This document shows positions 1 through 5,836 of a stretch of 11,402 bases of DNA, in pieces (the first letter of the stretch is position 1; each line of letters opens with the position of its first letter). A program made the position numbers and the translations under genes. The DNA comes from Bacillota bacterium (lineage in GTDB: Bacteria > Bacillota > Dethiobacteria > Dethiobacterales > Dethiobacteraceae): NCBI GenBank assembly GCA_012841735.1, contig DUUE01000256.1:1-11402 (forward strand). Direction: 5' to 3'. Below the pieces are notes generated by a model. The model was not told where the DNA came from and searched no databases. It saw only the letters and a program-made list of their open reading frames with translations.

Positions 1-2682
1 AAACAACCGCCTCCTTTTGCATCCGGTGAATATATTATTAAGGCAGGTTTGTTGCAGACCCGGGCGGATGTGGTCTTTCAGAACAGCACCAAAAACCCAA
101 ATACCATTATTGCCAGTGAACAGCTGGCCAAGGCACTGTCCCTGCCCGGGGAGTCGGTCATAAAATTTAAAGTGGCAGCCGGCTGTCTGGAAATTGGCCC
201 CTTTATAGGTGTCTTTATTAGTGAACGTAAAGTGGAGCGCCTGCTTTCCGGTGACCGTGACAGTGTATACTGGCGTTTTCAGCAGTGGGCAGATGCATTG
301 CACGGTATTATTTTTTTCTTTTCTTTAAGCGGTGTGGATTGGAGGAGCGGCAGGGTGACGGGTTACCGTTGGAATGAAGACGGGGAGTGGACAGCGGGGC
401 AGTATCCCTTCCCGCGGTCAATCTATGACCGCTGTTTCGGCCAGGACGGCAGGGCGGCGGCTGCCCGGCTGCGTGCAGGTATTAAGGCGGCGGGATGGCC
501 GGTCACTGTCTATAATGCCGTGATTAAGCTGGGAAAATATGAGGTTTATGAACACTTGCGGAAATATGACGCCTTCGCGGGAATCCTGCCGCAGTTTGCC
601 TGGTATGACAGGGAGAAACTGCTTGCCTGGCTGGAGACGGGTTCACAGATTTACCTGAAGCCGGACCGCCTGTATAAAGGCCGCGGTATCATGCGGGCTT
701 GCCGCACCAGCGACGGCTATGTACTGGAGATCCGGGGAGAAGAAGACAATGAGAAGTTTGTCTTCTCCGATGCCCTCTCCTTTCTTTCCCGGGTGGAAGA
801 GCTGATGGAAACCAGCCAGCATTATTTAATGCAGGCCGGCATTAATCTGGCCACCTTTCTCGGCAACCGTTTTGATATCCGCGTCATGCTGCAGAAAACC
901 ATGCCCGACCGCTGGCAGGCAACGGCTGCCAATGCCAGGATTGCTCCCGTAGACAGTGTGATTACCAGTCCCCGCAGCGGCGGCAAAGTGATCAGGATAA
1001 CAGCGGCACTGCAGCATGCTTTTCCCGGTAGAGAAGAGGAACTGCTGGGGAAAATTACGGCGCTGTGCGAGGCACTCGGCAACGCCATGGAGGAGAAATT
1101 CGGCTTTCTGGGAGAACTGGGAGTTGACCTGGGTTTGGACACGGAGGGAAATCTCAGGCTGATTGAAGTGAACGGGAAACCGCTGAAAGTCAGCTTTACC
1201 CGCCTGCGTGACAGGGGAATCAACCGGAGCATTAATCTGGCCCCGGTGCTTTTGGGAACTGCAGTGGCCGGTTTTGCATCCGCCCCCCAATGCCATTACC
1301 GCCTGGGCGGCAGAGAAGACATTTATTGTCTCAGACTCCTGCCTTATGGACCCGGCTGGCCTATCTGCCGCCTTTCCTGCAGCATGGAGCTGCTGCAGCG
1401 GCTGGGCTGCCGCTTTGGTGAAAGGGTAACACTGCAAATCGGTTCTGAGCGGGTGCAGGCAGAAATCACCGCCCACAACGGGCCTGAGAGCGGGGCGGCC
1501 ACAATTTATCTTTCCTCCCAGCTGTGCAGGATCTTTTCCTCATATTTGCACCGGCCACTGGCTTTGCTGGCCCACAATAAAGCCCATCTTGTTTTCGCAC
1601 CGCTGGTGGGGATGACAGTCTCCGCTTCTACAGTGTGCAGTCTGGCTGAAGATTATGAATTAATGCGCACAGCGGAGCTGGCTGCAGAAAAAGGAGTCCT
1701 GTTTTATGTCTTCTCACCGGACGCCATAGACTGGGAGCAAAAGAGAGTTGTAGGTTACACTTATAACCAGCGTACCGGGCAGTGGGAAGAGAAGCTTCTC
1801 CCGGCACCGCAGGTGCTTTATGATATGGCCACCTACCCTTATGATCCGGAAAAAAGACATGCCGCCCGTGAGGCAAACAGGCGACTGCGTAGTGACTGGC
1901 GGCGGCAGGTTATCAACCACAGGCGTTACTTCGGTAAATGGCAGACTCACCAGGCGCTCACTTTTTTCCGGCAACTGCGCCCCCATGTGCCTGAAACGGC
2001 GGAGCTAACTGCGGAAACTCTGGCCCTCTATCTTGACAAATACCCCTTCTGCTACCTGAAGGGCAATTACGGCAGTTTCGGGGCGGATGTGATGCGGGTG
2101 GAAAAAACAAAAACAGGGTATGGCTGCCGGGCCGGCGGCTGGCGGGTAAAAGAATGGAATTTTGCGGATCTGGCCTCCCTGTATGCATTTGTCTGCAATT
2201 ATCTGGGCGGAAATGTTATTGTCCAGCAGGGGATCAATCTTGCCACCATCAATGGCCGCATCTTTGATTTACGTATTCTTGTCCAGAAAGATTACGGCGG
2301 CAGTTGGCAGATTCCCGTTGTTTCCTTCCGGATTGCCAGGCCCGGCGCAGTGGTTACCAATGTCATGTCCGGTGCGGATGAAATTCTGGCCGGGCCGCAG
2401 GACACCCTGCCATATAAGGGCGTGACCTGGGCAACCCTGGAAGCGTTTGCCAGGAATGTGGCCTTATCCCTGGAGGCATGTTTTGGCCTGCACGGAGAAA
2501 TAGGCCTGGATATAGGTATTGACACCCGGGGATGGCTCTGGGTGATTGAAGCCAACAGCAAACCGAACACATCAGGTTATCAGCAGCTGGCTCCGGCGGA
2601 AGTCTGCTCCGCTGTCTACGGGCTGCCCCTGGAGTATGCAAAATTTCTGGCGCAAAGAATGTATGCCCTGCAGCCATATTAA
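1..2682 (+). CDS. Tandem YheC/YheD-type ATP-grasp protein (5' end outside window)
   Basis: Two YheC/YheD-family ATP-grasp modules lie in one polypeptide (spore-coat-associated family; substrate unknown to me). Numbering from the in-window TTG at 49, module 1 spans about 1-405 and module 2 about 424-877. Each module has a G-P-x-IG-like segment (50-55; 517-522), an 'SGVDW..VTGY' or 'DAIDW..VVGY' stretch (94-105; 558-570), a nucleotide-binding lysine segment (YLKPD at 202; YLKGN at 669), 'FDIRVMLQK' or 'FDLRILVQK' (275; 739), and a metal-binding end (D360, E373, N375; D821, E834, N836). B. subtilis has yheC and yheD as separate neighbouring genes; here two modules are fused. TTG 49 has no convincing RBS. 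Codons 1-16 of the window are open and match the module-2 sequence before its equivalent point, so the gene probably starts upstream. Module 1 has EVNGKP where the usual motif is close to EVNSKP, and module 2 has KG instead of KP, so one or both sites may be altered. Family assignment is firm; function is not. Confidence 0.88.
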   Translation, partial: KQPPPFASGEYIIKAGLLQTRADVVFQNSTKNPNTIIASEQLAKALSLPGESVIKFKVAAGCLEIGPFIGVFISERKVERLLSGDRDSVYWRFQQWADALHGIIFFFSLSGVDWRSGRVTGYRWNEDGEWTAGQYPFPRSIYDRCFGQDGRAAAARLRAGIKAAGWPVTVYNAVIKLGKYEVYEHLRKYDAFAGILPQFAWYDREKLLAWLETGSQIYLKPDRLYKGRGIMRACRTSDGYVLEIRGEEDNEKFVFSDALSFLSRVEELMETSQHYLMQAGINLATFLGNRFDIRVMLQKTMPDRWQATAANARIAPVDSVITSPRSGGKVIRITAALQHAFPGREEELLGKITALCEALGNAMEEKFGFLGELGVDLGLDTEGNLRLIEVNGKPLKVSFTRLRDRGINRSINLAPVLLGTAVAGFASAPQCHYRLGGREDIYCLRLLPYGPGWPICRLSCSMELLQRLGCRFGERVTLQIGSERVQAEITAHNGPESGAATIYLSSQLCRIFSSYLHRPLALLAHNKAHLVFAPLVGMTVSASTVCSLAEDYELMRTAELAAEKGVLFYVFSPDAIDWEQKRVVGYTYNQRTGQWEEKLLPAPQVLYDMATYPYDPEKRHAAREANRRLRSDWRRQVINHRRYFGKWQTHQALTFFRQLRPHVPETAELTAETLALYLDKYPFCYLKGNYGSFGADVMRVEKTKTGYGCRAGGWRVKEWNFADLASLYAFVCNYLGGNVIVQQGINLATINGRIFDLRILVQKDYGGSWQIPVVSFRIARPGAVVTNVMSGADEILAGPQDTLPYKGVTWATLEAFARNVALSLEACFGLHGEIGLDIGIDTRGWLWVIEANSKPNTSGYQQLAPAEVCSAVYGLPLEYAKFLAQRMYALQPY

Positions 2683-2688
2683 GCCGTA

Positions 2689-2747
2689 AAACGGGGCTGT
2701 AAACAAACCTTTGGCAAAGTTGTTTACAGCCCCGTTTATAATTTTTT
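2689..2747 (+). terminator. Strong intrinsic terminator after the ATP-grasp gene, possibly bidirectional
   Basis: A perfect 18-bp inverted repeat pairs 2689-2706 with 2720-2737. The 13-nt loop can itself form a small CTTT/AAAG stem. A run of six T at 2742-2747 follows on the plus strand. It begins 6 nt after the stop codon at 2680-2682. On the minus strand the stem ends in only four T, so it may also stop transcripts arriving from the convergent deacetylase gene, less efficiently. Confidence 0.9.
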
Positions 2748-2804
2748 CCTCGCTTTATTTTCCGGTAAAATTGACTGCTAGCAGCTTTTTTTGCTTTGGC
2801 AGCA

Positions 2805-4040
2805 TTAATGCAAGGTTACGATTTTTAGCCCTTTTTCTTTTAATAAATCTATAATCTGGGGAAGTGCTTCTAATGTAGCCTTGGTTTCATGCAGAACGTA
2901 TACCCCACCGGACGGTTCTGTTTGTGCAAAGTATGTTAAAATGTCTTCGGGACTTTTATCGTTCCAGTCCTGGGGATCACGATTCCAAAGCATTAATTTC
3001 ATTTGTCTTTTTTCCAGTTCTTGAAGCAAGGTTTGATTTTTTGTACCGTAAGGTGACCGAAATAAAGCAGGTGTTGTCTGTGTCAATTTCATGAGTAGTT
3101 CATTTGGTTGCTCAATTTCGGTGACAAGACTTGAAGGTGACAATTGTGTAAGGTCGCGGTGACTCCAGGAATGATTTCCAATGGACATCTTGGCATTAAC
3201 TAAATATGCCACCTTCTCCGGGTATGCTTCTATATTTTTACCGACGAGGAAAAAAGTTGCCGCAACCTGCTTTTCCCGTAGAACATCTACAATAGCTTCT
3301 GTGTATAGTGTTGGGCCATCATCAAATGTCAATGCGACGCAGCCTTCCGCAACATTTGTCTGTGACATTCTTTCCACAGGAACCGAAAATTGGTTCTGCT
3401 CTGTTGCAGTTTCATCATTTTCCTGTGTGTTCTCATTTACCTGTATGTTCTCATTTTCTTGTTTGTCCTCGGGAGCCGGCGTCTCATCATACACTATTGG
3501 CATATTCTGTCCCGCAGCATATTCAACCCCCCGGTTGTTGCTGTATGCATTCCCCAACCTTATAAACACTAAAAGCAAGAAAGCAATACAGGCAGCTCGT
3601 TTTACTTTTTGCCAATGTCCGAGAGCAATGAGTTTTTGTTTTTTCTGCCTGCTTACTGCCAAAGAAGCAGGCAGTGTCGTTTCTGCATTTCCCTGCGAGT
3701 TCAACTGCTGCAAAAATTCCTTGCCCTGCAGTTGCTGCAGTGTTTGCACAAAAGCTTTTGTGCAAATAAAATAAATGGACTCCCTTTGTTCACCTGCCAA
3801 TTTTGTGACTTTTGCCAAATGTTGTTTGCGGTAGGGGTCCCAGAGAGACTGAAGTGACAAACGAAAGAGACTGCCATTACCGAAAGTGATTTTATTTGAC
3901 AGCTCCAGGTAGGTTTGTTTATCAAGCGGCACTTCAAAGGGAGCAATTTTGCCATTATTATGTGCGTTCACTGCCAGATAGAAATTATTGCCGTTACAAC
4001 GGAAAGAACGGATTTCCAGAATTAGTCCGATATTATACAT
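2805..4040 (-). CDS. Membrane-anchored polysaccharide deacetylase (NodB domain) with unknown N-terminal domain
   Basis: Predicted NodB-type (carbohydrate esterase 4) deacetylase that would remove N-acetyl groups from a cell-wall or other extracellular glycan. Numbered from the ATG at 4040 (411 aa): residues 1-145 form a domain I do not recognise, probably cytoplasmic. A basic stretch and one membrane segment follow at about 147-163, then an Asn/Glu/Gln-rich linker (about 180-225), then the catalytic domain (about 230-411). The catalytic motifs look complete: TFDDGP (238-243, with D240 as likely base and D241 as metal ligand), HSWSH (H290 and H294), RSPYG (328-332), DPQDW (355-359) and VLHE (H384). 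I chose ATG 4040 because AGAGAG lies 8 nt upstream. The alternative ATG at 4058 adds six residues and has no visible RBS. The start overlaps the end of the coiled-coil gene by 8 nt, so the two are probably translationally coupled. The type II topology puts the enzyme outside the cell. The exact substrate cannot be told. Confidence 0.88.
   Translation of the reverse strand: MYNIGLILEIRSFRCNGNNFYLAVNAHNNGKIAPFEVPLDKQTYLELSNKITFGNGSLFRLSLQSLWDPYRKQHLAKVTKLAGEQRESIYFICTKAFVQTLQQLQGKEFLQQLNSQGNAETTLPASLAVSRQKKQKLIALGHWQKVKRAACIAFLLLVFIRLGNAYSNNRGVEYAAGQNMPIVYDETPAPEDKQENENIQVNENTQENDETATEQNQFSVPVERMSQTNVAEGCVALTFDDGPTLYTEAIVDVLREKQVAATFFLVGKNIEAYPEKVAYLVNAKMSIGNHSWSHRDLTQLSPSSLVTEIEQPNELLMKLTQTTPALFRSPYGTKNQTLLQELEKRQMKLMLWNRDPQDWNDKSPEDILTYFAQTEPSGGVYVLHETKATLEALPQIIDLLKEKGLKIVTLH
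3419..3472 (-). repeat. Degenerate 18-nt tandem repeat in the deacetylase linker
   Basis: Three consecutive 18-nt units at 3419-3436, 3437-3454 and 3455-3472. The first two differ at two positions; the third is more diverged. They encode repeated Asn/Glu/Gln-rich hexapeptides (variants of ENTQEN, ENIQVN) in the extracellular linker between the membrane segment and the NodB domain. The period is a multiple of three, so gain or loss of units would change linker length without breaking the frame. Confidence 0.65.
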
Positions 4041-4791
4041 TGGTATTGCTCTCTGCATTGTCAGAATTCGGTTTCCGGCAGGAAACTGTTATACGATTGG
4101 TAAAATCAGAAACGATATTAACAAGATATGTATTCTCCTGGCGGATAGTTTCATATTGCTCCCTGAGGGATCTGTTTTCAGTTTCCAGTAGCATAATTGC
4201 TTCTTCCTGCTTTTTTAACCGGACAACATAATCGATACTGTCTTTTTCAATCTGCTGCTGGAGCTTCTTATTCTTTTCCCGCTCAAATTCAATCAGATTT
4301 TTCAGCTCTGCAATATTTCCTGACATGGCAGTCTGCATTTTGCTATAGTCTTCCAACAGTTGATCTATTTTCATGTTTTTTTCGTCAACTTTTCTCTGCA
4401 GGGACTCAATTTCTTTTTCCTTATCCAGCGAGTATTGCTTATATTCGTCAATCTCTTTTTTTAAGAACTCAATTTGCTCCTGCGCAGACGAAAAACGGTC
4501 TTTTAGTTCCTGCAAATTCATATCTGTATTATTTTTATTGCGGATGATTTGTTCAACAGCTGTGACTAAATCGAGAATTTCTTTATCCTGATTGGACTGG
4601 CGATAAAGCTCTTGCAGCGGCGCATTATAGTCTTTTGTGTCGGGCTCAAAAGTACCATTCTCATTCGCTTTATGCGTTTCTGTGGATATTTCTGTAGGAA
4701 CAGGGTTATTTGTACTTGCTTTGTTTTGACTTGCTTTTGTATTTTTTTTCAATGCAAAAAATTTTTTTAAGCGAGTAAATATTTTAGACAT
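4033..4791 (-). CDS. Coiled-coil protein of unknown function
   Basis: I do not recognise a family. The 252-aa protein starts with a short basic, amphipathic segment (residues 1-20, with KIFTRLKKFFALKK), which could lie on the inner membrane surface. A polar, low-complexity Asn/Thr/Glu-rich region follows (20-55). A long, almost continuous heptad-rich region (about 60-225) comes next, rich in Glu, Lys, Gln and Leu, as expected for a coiled coil, and the tail is short and polar. There is no signal peptide or obvious membrane helix. The start at ATG 4791 has only a weak RBS. The 3' end overlaps the deacetylase start, so a structural or scaffolding role next to that membrane enzyme is plausible but is inference only. 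Composition is AT- and Lys/Asn-rich compared with the flanking GC-rich genes. Confidence 0.75.
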   Translation of the reverse strand: MSKIFTRLKKFFALKKNTKASQNKASTNNPVPTEISTETHKANENGTFEPDTKDYNAPLQELYRQSNQDKEILDLVTAVEQIIRNKNNTDMNLQELKDRFSSAQEQIEFLKKEIDEYKQYSLDKEKEIESLQRKVDEKNMKIDQLLEDYSKMQTAMSGNIAELKNLIEFEREKNKKLQQQIEKDSIDYVVRLKKQEEAIMLLETENRSLREQYETIRQENTYLVNIVSDFTNRITVSCRKPNSDNAESNTNV

Positions 4792-4850
4792 AAAAACACC
4801 GCTTTCTTTCTCTATTCTCCGACCTAAGTCCCGGGCATTGGGAAAAGCAA

Positions 4851-5007
4851 TTATTCATGCTGTTTAAAAGCCTTCATAAGCTGCACAATTACTTGATCAA
4901 GCGCTTTACTCTGCCTAATTGTTTTTTCGTGTTTTAATCCCATACCGTTTTGCGAAATCGAGCAGACGTTTTCTTTCAATTTCCAGACGTTGATGTAGCT
5001 TCTTCAT
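4851..5007 (-). pseudogene. Spo0E-like sporulation regulatory phosphatase, split by a one-base frameshift
   Basis: Reading the minus strand from ATG 5007 gives 24 codons including 'IERKRLLDFAKRYG', then drifts into 'IKTRKNN' and stops at TAG 4915-4917. Shifting forward by one base within the GGG at 4939-4941 continues as 'GLKHEKTIRQSKALDQVIVQLMK' (in two parts: GLKHEKTIRQ, then SKALDQVIVQLMK) to a TAA at 4851-4853. Joined, this is a 51-residue protein with the Spo0E-like layout: an N-terminal helix, a Tyr-Gly turn, then an S-x-x-LD-x-x-I helix. Intact members dephosphorylate Spo0A~P and so delay sporulation. AAAGGG at 5013-5018, 5 nt before the ATG, is a plausible RBS. No slippery heptamer is visible, so programmed frameshifting is unlikely. 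A fragment could still be made from the in-frame ATG at 4943 (30 aa). A sequencing or assembly indel is the main alternative. The gene precedes the coiled-coil gene on the same strand. Confidence 0.68.
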
Positions 5008-5182
5008 ACAAACCCTTTCGACATAAATGTGCCAATTTTACTTTATATAGCTATTATTTCCGTTTTATTTCCTTTCAGCAATAATCTGCAGGTACTATCT
5101 TTGCAACAATAAAAATGAAAGAATATGCCACCAGTCTTATTGATTCATATAGGGAGTGTATGCCAGGGCTTGTTTGTGTGCA
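5008..5182. other. Intergenic region upstream of the Spo0E-like remnant
   Basis: About 175 nt of AT-rich sequence between the terminator of the DUF2680-like gene and the Spo0E-like remnant. It should hold the promoter for the remnant/coiled-coil/deacetylase run. I see no pair of -35 and -10 boxes good enough to call. Apart from the AAAGGG ribosome binding site at 5013-5018, nothing is recognisable. A 26-codon plus-strand reading frame from ATG 5114 has no RBS and is not called. Confidence 0.5.
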
Positions 5183-5216
5183 AAAAAAGCTGTAACGAAA
5201 AAATATTCGTTACAGC
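5183..5216 (-). terminator. Intrinsic terminator of the DUF2680-like gene
   Basis: An 11-bp perfect inverted repeat (5189-5199 with 5206-5216) has a 6-nt loop. On the minus strand it is followed by seven T (plus-strand A run at 5182-5188). It begins 15 nt after the stop codon of the DUF2680-like gene. It also separates that gene from the Spo0E-like/coiled-coil/deacetylase run. Confidence 0.88.
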
Positions 5217-5231
5217 CAGAAATGTCTCTTG

Positions 5232-5714
5232 TTATTGCCTGTTTTTACAGCCGAAATCAGGATAGCCCCGGCCGTCCCAGGCTTCCACTTTTTCCGTGAA
5301 GGCCTGCAGGCGCCTGTCGGCTTCCTGCCGGGTAATTTTGCCTGCCGCCACTTTTTTCTCCAGCATTTCCCTGTAGCGGCTGAGCAGTTTTTCTTTCTTT
5401 TCGGGGACACTTAATTTGTTAAAGTCTTGGATAGCCTTGATTTTTTCCTCGATCCGGGCAATCTTGGCATCCGCTTCTTCCTGTGTCATTTTTCCTGCGC
5501 GTACCTGTTCCTGAATGTGTGTTTTTTTCTCTTCAAGGAAATTAAGCGGGTCTTGCATTTTTCGGCAACTTGCCGTCTCCTGTGTTACTACCATTAAGGC
5601 ACTGCCTTTAGGTTTTTGCGCGCTGAAAGAGTGAGCGGTTGCCGGTACGGCGAAAGCGGCCGAGACGGCAAGTGTAGCTGCCACAGCCAGTGTTGCAAGA
5701 CCTTTTAATTTCAT
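5232..5714 (-). CDS. Secreted DUF2680-like protein
   Basis: 160-aa protein with a clear signal peptide: Lys-rich n-region, hydrophobic Ala/Leu/Val core (about 5-22), and likely cleavage near residue 27 after PATA. The mature protein carries two copies of a helical motif: 'VRAGKMTQEEADAKIARIEEK' in outline at about 71-91, and 'VAAGKITRQEADRRLQAFTEK' in outline at about 122-142. The repeated core is AGK(M/I)T..EAD. This resembles DUF2680 (YckD-like) proteins found in Firmicutes, whose function is unknown. Two cysteines (50 and 156) flank the helical region and could form a disulfide once exported. The start is well supported: AAAGGAGAG at 5722-5730 lies 7 nt before ATG 5714. The gene has its own terminator just downstream and lies after the serA terminator, so it is probably transcribed alone. 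Confidence 0.82.
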   Translation of the reverse strand: MKLKGLATLAVAATLAVSAAFAVPATAHSFSAQKPKGSALMVVTQETASCRKMQDPLNFLEEKKTHIQEQVRAGKMTQEEADAKIARIEEKIKAIQDFNKLSVPEKKEKLLSRYREMLEKKVAAGKITRQEADRRLQAFTEKVEAWDGRGYPDFGCKNRQ

Positions 5715-5721
5715 TACATCA

Positions 5722-5730
5722 CTCTCCTTT
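5722..5730 (-). promoter_or_regulatory. Ribosome binding site of the DUF2680-like gene
   Basis: AAAGGAGAG on the minus strand, 7 nt before the ATG. It fixes the start of the secreted protein and supports strong translation. Confidence 0.85.
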
Positions 5731-5770
5731 CGTTTTTATTTTTCACGCAGACAAAGTTTTTAGTATGGAA

Positions 5771-5810
5771 AAATGCAGGAGCAGGCAAATTACGGCCTGC
5801 TCCTGCATTT
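5771..5810 (-). terminator. Intrinsic terminator of serA, potentially bidirectional
   Basis: A perfect 16-bp inverted repeat pairs 5771-5786 with 5795-5810 around an 8-nt loop. It lies 26 nt after the serA stop. On the minus strand the stem runs into five T. On the plus strand there is an even longer T-rich tract (5808-5819), but no plus-strand gene ends here. Confidence 0.85.
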
Positions 5811-5836
5811 TTTTCTTTTAACAGTATTACACAATT

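Noticed and set aside
826..1476. 216-codon minus-strand open frame
   Set aside because: It is antisense to the ATP-grasp gene, whose motifs are intact in its own frame.
2775..2784. Palindrome CTGCTAGCAG followed by T-rich sequence
   Set aside because: It has no loop, so it cannot form a useful hairpin; it is too short and isolated to call an operator.
4915..5007. Programmed +1 frameshifting in the Spo0E-like gene
   Set aside because: There is no slippery heptamer, no stop codon at the shift site and no stimulatory structure visible; mutation or a sequence error is simpler.
5008..5182. Candidate sigma-A or sporulation-sigma promoters (TTGTTG/GATTAT; CATATTCT) on the minus strand
   Set aside because: Matches to consensus are only partial and such matches are expected by chance in AT-rich DNA.
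5114..5194. 26-codon plus-strand small ORF from ATG 5114
   Set aside because: It has no RBS, runs into the minus-strand terminator hairpin, and has no recognisable motif.
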